Shown piece by piece: positions 43,145 through 55,082 of a DNA stretch of 64,000 nt; position 1 is the stretch's first letter, and the number at the start of each line of letters is the position of its first letter. The stretch spans positions 26,784 through 90,783 of the forward strand of contig JAEEIA010000040.1 in assembly GCA_016281125.1 (NCBI GenBank), in the 5' to 3' direction. This DNA is from Oscillospiraceae bacterium (GTDB lineage: Bacteria; Bacillota; Clostridia; Oscillospirales; Ruminococcaceae). Below the pieces are notes generated by a model, which worked only from the letters and a program-made list of their open reading frames with translations, searched no databases and was not told the DNA's origin. The position numbers were made by a program, and so were the translations under genes.

Positions 43145-44641
43145 ATGGTATACCACAGCACACGAAACAGCGCGCTGGCTGTCAGCAGCGCGGAGGCGAT
43201 TGCGCAGGGCATCGCGGCAGACGGCGGACTGTTTGTTCCGGCGTTTATCCCGGAGCTTTCCGCGGCAGATTTTGACGCGCTCAAGGGACTTTCCTACGCG
43301 GAGCGCGCAGCACGGCTGTTCAAGCTGTATCTGACGGATTTTACCGATGAGGAACTGCGTGAGTGTACGCATAATGCATATGAAACCGGCAGCTTTGAAA
43401 CCCCTGCGGTGCAGGAGATCACGAAGCTGGCGGACGGCTCGATGCTGCTGGAGCTCTGGCACGGCCCGACCTGTGCGTTCAAGGATATGGCGCTCCAGAT
43501 TCTGCCGCACTTCCTGACCCGTGCGATCAAAAAGACCGGCACGGACAAGGAGGTCGTCATTCTGACGGCAACCTCCGGCGACACCGGCAAGGCGGCGCTG
43601 GCAGGCTTTCAGGATGTGCCCGGCACGAAGATCATGGTGTTCTATCCCGAGGACGGCGTCAGCTCCATGCAGAAGCGTCAGATGCAGACGCAGGAGGGCG
43701 AAAACGTCCGCGTTTGTGCCGTCAAGGGCAATTTCGACGACTGCCAGAACGGCGTGAAGGCAATCTTCACCGATCCGGAGATGCAGAAGGCGCTCAGTGA
43801 GAACGGCATGCAGTTCTCCAGCGCAAACAGCATCAACTGGGGACGCCTTGTGCCGCAGATCGTCTACTATGTTTCCGCCTATGTCACGATGCTGGAAAAG
43901 GGCATCCTTAGAAACGGCGAGCGGTTCAGCATCACTGTTCCCACGGGCAACTTCGGCAACATTCTGGCTGCGTGGTATGCAAAGCAGATGGGCGTGCCGG
44001 TCGGACATCTGATCTGCGCTTCCAATATCAACAATGTGCTGACCGATTTCATCAATACCGGTGTGTATGACCGCAGCCGCACCTTCCATGCAACGGTTTC
44101 GCCGTCCATGGACATTCTCATTTCGAGCAATCTGGAGCGCCTGCTCTATCACATGACCGGTGAGAACGATGCGCAGATCCGTGCATGGTTCTCCGCGCTG
44201 AAAACGGACGGTAAATACGACATCGGCACCGAGCTGCGCAACCGCATCCGTGCGGAGTTCACGGGCAGCTTCTGGAACGATGACCAGACCAAGGCCATGA
44301 TCGGCAAGGTTTTTGCGGAGAACGGCTATCTGAGCGATACGCATACGGCAGTCGGCATCTGCGCGGCGAGAGATTTTCTCAGCAAGGCTGCTGACAAAGA
44401 GCCGATGCTGATTGCTTCGACTGCAAATCCGTATAAGTTCGGCGCAGCGGTGCTGAGCGCAATCGGCGGCAGCGCGGACGGCGCGGACGAATACGCCGTG
44501 CTCGATCTGCTCCAGGAAAAGTCCGGCATGAAGATCCCGGCAGCGCTGGCCGCACTGAAAACGAAGGCTGTGCGCTTCAGCGATTCTGTCGCACAGGATG
44601 CAATGCCTGCATACGTAAAGGAAAAGCTGGGAATCCGATGA
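43145..44641 (+). CDS. thrC: Threonine synthase
   Basis: MVYHSTRNSALAVSSAEAIAQGIAADGGLFVP; LWHGPTCAFKDMALQILPHFL; TATSGDTGKAALAGF; VPTGNFGNILAAWYAKQMG. Confidence 0.95.
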   Translation: MVYHSTRNSALAVSSAEAIAQGIAADGGLFVPAFIPELSAADFDALKGLSYAERAARLFKLYLTDFTDEELRECTHNAYETGSFETPAVQEITKLADGSMLLELWHGPTCAFKDMALQILPHFLTRAIKKTGTDKEVVILTATSGDTGKAALAGFQDVPGTKIMVFYPEDGVSSMQKRQMQTQEGENVRVCAVKGNFDDCQNGVKAIFTDPEMQKALSENGMQFSSANSINWGRLVPQIVYYVSAYVTMLEKGILRNGERFSITVPTGNFGNILAAWYAKQMGVPVGHLICASNINNVLTDFINTGVYDRSRTFHATVSPSMDILISSNLERLLYHMTGENDAQIRAWFSALKTDGKYDIGTELRNRIRAEFTGSFWNDDQTKAMIGKVFAENGYLSDTHTAVGICAARDFLSKAADKEPMLIASTANPYKFGAAVLSAIGGSADGADEYAVLDLLQEKSGMKIPAALAALKTKAVRFSDSVAQDAMPAYVKEKLGIR

Positions 44642-45339
44642 GCCTGTATGTCATCGGGGATACGCACCTGTCCTTCGGTGTTCAGAAGCCCATGGATATT
44701 TTCGCGGGCTGGGAGAATCATACGGCGCTGCTGCGGGATGCATGGTGCAGCCGTGTCGCGCCGGAGGATACCGTCGTGCTGGCGGGCGACATCTCATGGG
44801 GTATGACCATGGAGCAGGCGCTGCCGGACTTTCAGTGGCTCGATGCGCTGCCCGGAAAAGAGAAGATTATCTTAAAGGGCAACCACGATTACTGGTGGGT
44901 CACGATGAAGAAGATGTGCGATTTCTTTGCAGCGCATCAGCTTTCCACGCTGCGGATCCTGCACAACAACTGCTATGCCTATGAAGGGTACGGCATCTGC
45001 GGGACGCGCGGCTGGGTGAATATGGAGCCGGGCGCCGCGCCGCCGGATGACGCGAAGGTCAGTGCGCGGGAGGCACAGCGGCTGGAGGTTTCCCTGAATG
45101 CCGCAGAGCAGCAGGGCTTAAAGCCGATTGCGTTCCTGCATTATCCGCCGGTTTACGGCAGCAGCTGCAATTATCCGATGCTGGACGTGCTCTGGAAGCA
45201 CCCGGTCACGGACTGCTGGTACGGGCATGTTCACGGCCGTTCTCAGCACCGCTATGCGGTAAACGGGGAGCGGGACGGGATCTGCTACCACCTGATTGCA
45301 GGGGATTATGTACAGTTTATTCCGCAAAAGGTTCTGTAA
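44638..45339 (+). CDS. Calcineurin-like metallophosphoesterase
   Basis: MSLYVIGDTHLSFG...VVLAGDISWGMTME...LKGNHDYWW...CYGHVHGRSQHRYA-like C-terminal motif. Confidence 0.88.
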   Translation: MSLYVIGDTHLSFGVQKPMDIFAGWENHTALLRDAWCSRVAPEDTVVLAGDISWGMTMEQALPDFQWLDALPGKEKIILKGNHDYWWVTMKKMCDFFAAHQLSTLRILHNNCYAYEGYGICGTRGWVNMEPGAAPPDDAKVSAREAQRLEVSLNAAEQQGLKPIAFLHYPPVYGSSCNYPMLDVLWKHPVTDCWYGHVHGRSQHRYAVNGERDGICYHLIAGDYVQFIPQKVL

Positions 45340-45483
45340 ACTGTATGAACCGAAGAAAGCGGCGGAACCACTGGAAAAATTCTCCTGATTGTGCTATAAT
45401 AAAGTGTATCTGTCAATACGCATATGACGCGGCGCCGGGCAGCGCTGCGGCAAAGAAATAACGAAATGTTGGAGGAACAACCG

Positions 45484-46848
45484 ATGAGCTTAGTATCCGA
45501 TGTGAAAACCGATGTGAATATGAGAGAAGTAACCTTCTCGATTTCCGCCGAGGATCTTGAGGCGGCCTGCGAGCGCGTTTATCAGCGCCAGAAGAAGGAT
45601 ATTGCCGTCAAGGGCTTCCGCAAGGGCAAGGTTCCGCGCAAAATGGTGGAAAAGCTCTACGGTGAGGATGCCTTCTTTGAGGATGCAGTCAACATGATCA
45701 TCCCGGGCGAGCTGGATGCGATCCTGCGCGAGAAGGAAATCATTATCATTGACCGTCCGTCCGTTGAGCTGGTTTCCTGCTCGAAGGAAGAGGGCGCAGT
45801 GTGCAAGGCGATCCTGATCACCAAGCCGGAGGTCACGGTCGGCGAGTACAAGGGCATCCACGCACCGATGCAGGTGCGCGAGATCACCGATGATGACGTG
45901 AACCAGCAGATCGAGATGCTGCGTCAGCGTCAGGCTCGTGTCGTCGACGTTGATGACCGTGCTGCACAGACCGGCGACGAGGTCAAGATCAACTTTGAAG
46001 GCTTCATCGACGATGTCGCATTTGAAGGCGGCAAGGGCGAGGATTATCCGCTCCGTCTTGGCAGCGGCCAGTTCATCCCGGGCTTTGAGGATCAGATCGT
46101 CGGCAAGAACATCGGCGACAAGTTTGAAGTCAACGTCACCTTCCCGGAGGAGTACGGCGACGAGCGCTATGCAGGCAAGCCGGCTGTGTTCAAGACCGAG
46201 CTGCTCGGCATCACCATGCAGGAGCTGCCTGAGGTTGACGACGAGTTTGCAAAGGATGTTTCTGAGTTCGATACCATTGCCGAGCTCAAAGAGGATATCA
46301 AGAATAAGCTGACCGATTCTGCTGAGCAGCAGGCACAGGTCGCATTTGAGAACGCTGTGTTCGATACGCTCGTGGAGCGCACCGAGGCTGTCGTTCCGAA
46401 GGTCATGTTTGACCGCCGCATTGACCAGCGTGTCCGTGAGTTCGAGAACCAGCTCCAGCAGCAGTACGGCGACCTGAAGCTCGCTGAGTACCTCCAGCTG
46501 ACCGGTATGACCATGGATCAGCTGCGCGACGAGTACGAGCCGCAGTCCAAGAAGGAGGTCATGCTCCGTCTTGCACTGGAGAAGATCGCAGATACCGAGG
46601 ATATTCAGGTTTCTGACGAGGAATTCGAGGAGGCACTCCAGAACTTCGCAGCACAGATGCAGGCTCCGGTTGAGTTCGTCAAGGCGAGAATTCCGCTTGA
46701 CGATTACCGCACCGATCTGCGCGTGCAGAAGGTCGTGGAGCTCATCAAGAACAATGCTGTCGTTGACAACGACATGGCAAAGGCTGATGAAGCACCGGCG
46801 GCCGAGGAAGCTCCCGCTGCGGAGGAAGCTCCGGCTGACGCTGAGTAA
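45484..46848 (+). CDS. tig: Trigger factor
   Basis: FRKGKVPRKMVEKLYGEDAFFEDAVN; FKBP domain GDEVKINFEGFIDDVAFEGGKGEDYPLRLGSGQFIPGFEDQIVG. Confidence 0.95.
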   Translation: MSLVSDVKTDVNMREVTFSISAEDLEAACERVYQRQKKDIAVKGFRKGKVPRKMVEKLYGEDAFFEDAVNMIIPGELDAILREKEIIIIDRPSVELVSCSKEEGAVCKAILITKPEVTVGEYKGIHAPMQVREITDDDVNQQIEMLRQRQARVVDVDDRAAQTGDEVKINFEGFIDDVAFEGGKGEDYPLRLGSGQFIPGFEDQIVGKNIGDKFEVNVTFPEEYGDERYAGKPAVFKTELLGITMQELPEVDDEFAKDVSEFDTIAELKEDIKNKLTDSAEQQAQVAFENAVFDTLVERTEAVVPKVMFDRRIDQRVREFENQLQQQYGDLKLAEYLQLTGMTMDQLRDEYEPQSKKEVMLRLALEKIADTEDIQVSDEEFEEALQNFAAQMQAPVEFVKARIPLDDYRTDLRVQKVVELIKNNAVVDNDMAKADEAPAAEEAPAAEEAPADAE

Positions 46849-46983
46849 TCAGGATGTAAACAGATCAAGGACCGGCTTTTTGCCCCGCGGTATCTGCTGC
46901 GGGGCAGAAGCCGGAAATCTGCTTTATTGCGGCGCTCCGCGAATTCCGGGAGCTGCTGCTGATTTCCCGAAAGGATGGCAACC

Positions 46984-47589
46984 ATGAACCAGAGCTATAT
47001 GAGCCTTGTCCCGACGGTCATTGAACAGACCAACCGCGGCGAACGGGCATACGACATTTACTCCCGCCTGCTGAATGACCGCATCATCATGCTCTCCGAG
47101 GATGTCAACGACGTGACGGCGAGCCTTGTTGTCGCACAGCTGCTCTTCCTGGAAAGCCAGGATCCGGAAAAGGATATTTCGCTGTATATCAACAGCCCGG
47201 GCGGCTCCGTGACGGCGGGCATGGCAATCTATGATACCATGCAGTATATCAAGTGCGATGTTGCGACCATCTGCATCGGACTGGCAGCGTCCATGGGCGC
47301 GCTGCTGCTCTCGTCCGGCGCAAAGGGCAAGAGAATGGCGCTGCCGAACAGCGAGATCATGATTCATCAGCCGCTGATCATGGGCGGCGGACTGTCCGGC
47401 CAGGCGACCGACATCAAGATCCGAACGGATAACCTGCTCCGCACCAAGGGCAACCTGAACCGGATCCTCTCCGAGAATACCGGCAAGCCGCTTGCGGAGA
47501 TCGAGCGCGACGTTGAGCGCGATTACTTCATGACCGCGCAGGAGGCTATGAACTACGGACTGATTGACAAGGTCGTTGACAAGCGCTGA
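46984..47589 (+). CDS. clpP: ATP-dependent Clp protease proteolytic subunit
   Basis: [83 protein letters not shown]. Confidence 0.97.
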   Translation: MNQSYMSLVPTVIEQTNRGERAYDIYSRLLNDRIIMLSEDVNDVTASLVVAQLLFLESQDPEKDISLYINSPGGSVTAGMAIYDTMQYIKCDVATICIGLAASMGALLLSSGAKGKRMALPNSEIMIHQPLIMGGGLSGQATDIKIRTDNLLRTKGNLNRILSENTGKPLAEIERDVERDYFMTAQEAMNYGLIDKVVDKR

Positions 47590-47634
47590 GCCCGGTTTTC
47601 CGGGATCCGATCCCATTTCACAGGAGAAAAGAAT

Positions 47635-48903
47635 ATGCCTGATAAAAATATGCGGACCTGTAATTTCTGCGGCAAGCCCGAAAGCAAGGTGCAGAGCATG
47701 TTCTCCGCAGGGCCGAACAATATCTGCGACGAGTGCGTGACCTACTGCTACGAGCTGCTGTACGGCGATCTGGATGTGAAGCCGAAGAGCCCCGGCAAGG
47801 GCAGCAAGCCGAAATCCGCCAAGGAGATCAAGCTGCTCAAGCCCGCGGAAATCAAGAAGGTTCTGGATGAATATGTCATCGGGCAGGACAGGGCGAAAAT
47901 CTCGCTGGCTGTTTCTGTGTATAACCACTACAAGCGCATCCTCAGCCAGGATGACGGCGGAGATGTGGAGATTCAGAAGAGCAACGTGCTGCTGCTCGGC
48001 CCGACCGGTGTCGGCAAGACATATCTTGCACAGACGCTCGCAAAGATTCTGGATGTTCCGTTCGCAATCGCGGACGCCACGACCATTACCGAGGCGGGCT
48101 ACGTCGGCGATGACGTTGAAAATGTGCTGCTGCGTCTGATTCAGGCGGCAAACTTCGATGTCGAGGCCGCGGAGCGCGGAATCATCTATATTGACGAAAT
48201 TGATAAAATTGCCAGAAAATCTGAGAATACTTCCCTGACCAGAGATGTCAGCGGTGAAGGCGTGCAGCAGTCCCTGCTGAAAATCATTGAGGGCACGGTT
48301 TCCAATGTGCCTCCGCAGGGCGGCAGAAAGCACCCGAATCAGGAGTTCATTCACATCAATACGAAGAATATCCTGTTCATCTGCGGCGGCGCGTTTGACG
48401 GACTGGAAAAGCATATCGTCAGCCGTACCGAATCCTCCGGACTCGGCTTCGGCGCGCAGGTGCTCTCCAAAAAGGAGAAAACCGAAAACATTTTCCGGAA
48501 GGTCATCCCGCAGGATCTGGTCAAGTACGGCATCGTGCCGGAGCTGGTCGGCCGACTGCCGATCATCACCACGCTTGACGAAATGGACGAGGAATCGCTG
48601 ATCCGGATTCTGACCGAGCCGAAAAACGCATTGGTGCGGCAGTATGCAAAGCTGTTTCACTATGATGACATCGAGCTGGAGATCGAAACCGGAGCACTCG
48701 CAGAAATCGCAAAGCGTGCGATTGAGCAGAAAACCGGCGCCCGCGGCCTGCGTGCAATCCTTGAGGGCATTCTGATGCAGACGATGTTCGATGCGCCGTC
48801 GGTCGGGAATGTGAAGAAGGTGCTCGTCACGGCGGACTGTGTGCAGAACAGCACGCCGCCGAAGCTGCTGACTGAAAAGGGCGAGGAAGTATCCGCTGCA
48901 TAA
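47635..48903 (+). CDS. clpX: ATP-dependent Clp protease ATPase subunit ClpX
   Basis: N-terminal zinc finger [11 protein letters not shown]...[52 protein letters not shown]. Confidence 0.97.
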   Translation: MPDKNMRTCNFCGKPESKVQSMFSAGPNNICDECVTYCYELLYGDLDVKPKSPGKGSKPKSAKEIKLLKPAEIKKVLDEYVIGQDRAKISLAVSVYNHYKRILSQDDGGDVEIQKSNVLLLGPTGVGKTYLAQTLAKILDVPFAIADATTITEAGYVGDDVENVLLRLIQAANFDVEAAERGIIYIDEIDKIARKSENTSLTRDVSGEGVQQSLLKIIEGTVSNVPPQGGRKHPNQEFIHINTKNILFICGGAFDGLEKHIVSRTESSGLGFGAQVLSKKEKTENIFRKVIPQDLVKYGIVPELVGRLPIITTLDEMDEESLIRILTEPKNALVRQYAKLFHYDDIELEIETGALAEIAKRAIEQKTGARGLRAILEGILMQTMFDAPSVGNVKKVLVTADCVQNSTPPKLLTEKGEEVSAA

Positions 48904-49153
48904 GGCATAAAGAGTCAATCCAGAATCTCCTGCGGTGTACGGCTGCGGGAGATTCTCTCTCATTCCGCGGAAAACCGCACAGAATTTTCATGAAGATATC
49001 ACAGTATGGCTGAGTTTTCCGCTTGCTTTTTGCTGCCGAATCATGTATAATGTTATTACAGCAAATGAGCGGAGCGATCCGCGTGATCATATATCGCACC
49101 TGTCCCCGGCTGCGCACGGGAGCAGGGCTTGTCACAGTGCCGCGCAGGGCAGA

Positions 49154-51625
<2,472 letters not shown>

Positions 51626-51642
51626 GCAGGAGGTGCGCGTCC

Positions 51643-52242
51643 GTGAACTGGAATACCGCGGAATTTACCGCAGCATACGGACTGGCGAGCCAGCTCCCGA
51701 AATGCAAATGCCCGGAGATTGCCTTTGCGGGGCGCTCCAATGTGGGAAAATCCACGCTGATCAACAAGCTGTTTCAGCGGAAGAATCTGGCGCGCGTCAG
51801 CTCGGTGCCGGGCAAGACCGCAACAATCAATTTCTATCAGTGCGGGCATGTGACCTTTGCGGATCTGCCAGGATACGGCTATGCAAAGCGGTCGAAATCC
51901 GAGCTGAAACGCTGGCAGGAGCTGATCAATGCGTATTTGCAGGATGAGCGTGACCTGCGCGCCGTGCTGCTGCTGATTGACATGCGGCACCCGCCGACGG
52001 CGAATGATCTGCAAATGGTGAATTTCCTGATTGACACGGAGATGCCGTTTGCGATTGTGCTGACGAAGGCGGACAAGCTGAACAAAACCGAGCGCGCGGC
52101 GCGTCTGGCAGCGCTGCCGGATGAGCTGCCGCAGTTTGAGGATCTGAGCGTGACGGTCTTTTCCTCCGTGACCGGAGAGGGCGTTGAACCGCTCCGGGCG
52201 CTGATTGAGGAGATCACCGCCGACGATCCCGAGGAAGCATAA
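51643..52242 (+). CDS. engB: Ribosome biogenesis GTP-binding protein YsxC/EngB
   Basis: PEIAFAGRSNVGKSTLINKLFQRKNLARVSSVPGKTATINFY; ADLPGYGYAK; VLTKADKL. Confidence 0.95.
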   Translation: MNWNTAEFTAAYGLASQLPKCKCPEIAFAGRSNVGKSTLINKLFQRKNLARVSSVPGKTATINFYQCGHVTFADLPGYGYAKRSKSELKRWQELINAYLQDERDLRAVLLLIDMRHPPTANDLQMVNFLIDTEMPFAIVLTKADKLNKTERAARLAALPDELPQFEDLSVTVFSSVTGEGVEPLRALIEEITADDPEEA

Positions 52243-52246
52243 CAAA

Positions 52247-52278
52247 AACCCCGTCTGATTCTGTGATCGGACGGGGTT
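52247..52278. terminator. Intrinsic terminator
   Basis: AACCCCGTCTGAT...ATCGGACGGGGTT. Confidence 0.65.
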
Positions 52279-52293
52279 CGTTCTGTTTGAACA

Positions 52294-53616
52294 TTATTTT
52301 GCAGCTGTTGTCTGTACTGCGGCGGTCGTCATGACCGGCACACTTGTCGCAGCAGGTACGGTTGTCATGACCGGAAGTGCCGTCGAAGCGGGCGCGGTTG
52401 TGACAGCAGGAGCAGATGTCGTCTGCGCCGGAGCAGCAGACGTTGCCGGCATCGTGGATGTGGTCACAGCGGGCGCAGTCGTGGTGGTGACGGCGGGCGT
52501 TGTGACGGGCTTTTCGGGCGCTTCAACCTCGACCTTGCCGTAGAGCAGATCCTCCCAGCTGGCCGGGGTGCCTGCCAGCGTATTCGTGACGTAGTATTTC
52601 AGGATCAGCTGTGCATCCTCCACGCCGACGGCGCCGTCACGGTTGATGTCGCCGTTTTTGCGCTGCGCAAAGGTCAGCGTGCTCTTGCCGCCTGCGACGG
52701 TTGCGGTGGTGTATTCCCGCAGTGCGAGCTGTGCGTCCGCAACGGTGACTTTGCTGTCACCGTCCAGATCGCCGGCGTCCTTGTCCAGGTAGCTGAGGTA
52801 TTCAAAATTGCACTTGAACTTCTCTGCGTATTCCTGTGCGGTGGAGCCGTGGTAACCGTGAATTGTGCCGTAGAACAGATAATTCAAGGTTTCTCCCGGC
52901 CATAACGGATCCGTTACGGCATCGTTAAAGAAAGCGTTTTCTCCGATTTCTGCATAGCTGCGGGTTATGATTACATCCGCAAGATTGATGCAGGAGGTAA
53001 ATGCGTACCGTTCAATAAATTGTGCGGGAATTTTGATTTCCGTCAGGGCATCACATCTGGAAAATGCACCTTCCTCTATCATGTCCAGTGAACTCGGAAG
53101 ACTGATGTTTTCCAATTTCCGGCAGTTATTAAATGCATAGGAATCAATCTTGTACAACTGCGGCTCGTCATCCATATTATAGTCAAACCGGACATCGGTC
53201 AGATTTGCGCAGTTCTCAAAAGCCCGCATGCCGATTTCTTTGACAGTATACGGAATTGTGATATCCATCAGTCTTTTGCAGTCAGAAAAAGCGCCATCAC
53301 TGATTTCCCGGACCTCCAGTGCTTCATACTCCTCCATGCCCTCAAAAGGCGGCATGCTGCAGGTTTCAACTATGAACGGCAGATGAAGCGAGGGAGGATA
53401 ACAACCTTCCTGCATCGTATCCTTTGTAAAGCCCTTGACAACCAGATACGGCTTTCCGGAAGGCCGTTCGAATGCAATCTGCATGAGCATGTCTTCATAA
53501 ACAAACGTGTTCTCCGGCAGCTCATTATCAATGCCGAACGCAGTGAAGGATGCGGAGGTGCAGGAGAATGCGGTGCAGAGCGCAGATGCCAGCGCGGTCA
53601 GTTTCGTGTACTTCAT
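52294..53616 (-). CDS. BspA-like LRR protein with internal dockerin and Thr/Pro-rich C-terminal tail
   Basis: LRR_5 repeats (YTVKEIGMRAFENCANLTDVRF); dockerin GDLDGDSKVTVADAQLALREYT...GDINRDGAVGVEDAQLILKYYV; then TTPAVTTTTAPAVTTSTMPATSAAPAQTTS... tail. Confidence 0.88.
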   Translation of the reverse strand: MKYTKLTALASALCTAFSCTSASFTAFGIDNELPENTFVYEDMLMQIAFERPSGKPYLVVKGFTKDTMQEGCYPPSLHLPFIVETCSMPPFEGMEEYEALEVREISDGAFSDCKRLMDITIPYTVKEIGMRAFENCANLTDVRFDYNMDDEPQLYKIDSYAFNNCRKLENISLPSSLDMIEEGAFSRCDALTEIKIPAQFIERYAFTSCINLADVIITRSYAEIGENAFFNDAVTDPLWPGETLNYLFYGTIHGYHGSTAQEYAEKFKCNFEYLSYLDKDAGDLDGDSKVTVADAQLALREYTTATVAGGKSTLTFAQRKNGDINRDGAVGVEDAQLILKYYVTNTLAGTPASWEDLLYGKVEVEAPEKPVTTPAVTTTTAPAVTTSTMPATSAAPAQTTSAPAVTTAPASTALPVMTTVPAATSVPVMTTAAVQTTAAK

Positions 53617-53982
53617 GTCATTGTCCTTTCTGAAAACATATGTTCCTGTCGTTTTTTCCGAACCGGGGACGGTTCGTGCGGGGCATGTTCAGAGATCGCC
53701 TCGCTCAGATGGCGCAGGCGGTCAGCCGTTCGGGGGCGGCGTTCTGAATCATACAGATTGGAATATATTGCAACCTGTATCTGTCGCTATTATAGCACAA
53801 AAAGTCTGATTTGTCAATTATTGGCATGCTAATCGTATATATGCACAAAAGGGATGCGTAATAATTGCATATAGTGCATAATAAACTGCCGGATCACGGC
53901 ACGCTCCGGAAATAAACCGTTCACATCAGTGAAATGAAAAACTAAAACTATAACTATATTGCTATCTGATAGCGCGTAAAAA

Positions 53983-54009
53983 GCACCCTCCGCCAGCGAC
54001 GGAGGGTGC
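53983..54009. terminator. Intrinsic terminator-like hairpin
   Basis: GCACCCTCCGtc-like stem: GCACCCTCCGCCAGCGACGGAGGGTGC. Confidence 0.5.
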
Positions 54010-54025
54010 CGCATTCTGTATAAAA

Positions 54026-54220
54026 AGTGCCTTCGTCGGATTCATAATGGGGCGCTGCTCCCATACCCCTGCTGAAAGGCTAGTGCCTTTCAGTATACCG
54101 TTATTATGAAAACAATGCATTTTCTTCGTTTTCCTATATTGCGGGATTCCAAAGGGACAGTGTCCCTTTGGCGGGTTTGGGCGGAGCCCATTATAAATCA
54201 TCTCATCGCGCAGCGATACC
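54026..54220. repeat. Hairpin-rich intergenic repeat element, copy 2
   Basis: GGATTCATAATG...GGGATTCCAAAGGGACAGTGTCCCTTTGGCGGGTTTGGGCGGAGCCCATTATAAATCATC...TCGCGCAGCGATACC; near-identical right half to copy 1; left boundary uncertain. Confidence 0.75.
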
Positions 54221-54239
54221 TTTATCGATAAGCTGCGGT

Positions 54240-55082
54240 TTACCGTTTGCCCCATTTCATCGAAATGTCGAACGCCTTGACGCTGTGCGTCAGCGCGCCG
54301 ATTGAGATGATGTCCACGCCGGTTTCCGCGACGCCGCGCAGCGTGTCATGGGTGATGCCGCCGGAGGCCTCCAGCATTGCTTTGCCGTCCGTGATGCGCA
54401 CGGCCTCCCGCATGGTATCATTGTCCATGTTGTCGAGCATGATGATGTCCGCCTTTGCTTCCAGCGCCTCGCGGAGCTCGTCCAGCGTCCGCACCTCGAC
54501 CTCAATGCGCACCATATGCCCGATGTGCTGTCTGAGCTGTGTGATCGCCGGGAGAATTCCGCCGCAGGCGTCAATGTGGTTGTCCTTGAGCATGGCGCCG
54601 TCGGAGAGGTTGAAGCGGTGGTTCTTGCCGCCGCCGCAGCGGACAGCATATTTCTGCATGGCGCGGATGCCGACCATGCATTTTCTGGTATCTGCAATGG
54701 AAGCGTTTGTGCCTGCGACGATATCAACGCATCTGCGCGTTTCGGTCGCAATGCCGGAGAGATGCTGCAAAAGGTTCAGCGCGGTGCGCTCGCCTTTCAG
54801 CAGGGTGCGCGTTTTGCCGTGCATCGTCGCAAGAATGTCGCCGTATTTCACGCGGTCGCCGTCCTTTGCAAGCGCGGTGAAGCTGACGCCCTCACCGGCC
54901 AGCGCAAAGACGTGCGCCGCAATCTCCGTGCCGCAGAGTACGCCCTCGTCCTTTGCCATGAGGTAGGCGTCGGATTCATGTGCTTCGTCCAGCAGAAAAT
55001 CACTTGTAATATCCATGCCGGTGATGTCCTCGTGCAGTGCGCGCAGGATCACCTCATCCACGTAGGATTGCAGCAGTTCCAT
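54240..55082 (-). CDS. nadC: Nicotinate-nucleotide pyrophosphorylase (carboxylating)
   Basis: GERTALNLLQHLSGIATETRRCVDIV, ADTRKCMVGIRAMQKYAVRCGGGKNHRFNLSDGAMLKDNHI, LEASGGITHDTLRGVAETGVDIISIGALTHS. Confidence 0.95.
   Translation of the reverse strand: MELLQSYVDEVILRALHEDITGMDITSDFLLDEAHESDAYLMAKDEGVLCGTEIAAHVFALAGEGVSFTALAKDGDRVKYGDILATMHGKTRTLLKGERTALNLLQHLSGIATETRRCVDIVAGTNASIADTRKCMVGIRAMQKYAVRCGGGKNHRFNLSDGAMLKDNHIDACGGILPAITQLRQHIGHMVRIEVEVRTLDELREALEAKADIIMLDNMDNDTMREAVRITDGKAMLEASGGITHDTLRGVAETGVDIISIGALTHSVKAFDISMKWGKR

Noticed and set aside
42278-44344. 688-aa minus-strand ORF
   Set aside because: Antisense of rnhB, yraN and thrC, which are all clearly recognisable on the plus strand.
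46924-48963. 679-aa minus-strand ORF
   Set aside because: Antisense of clpP and clpX.
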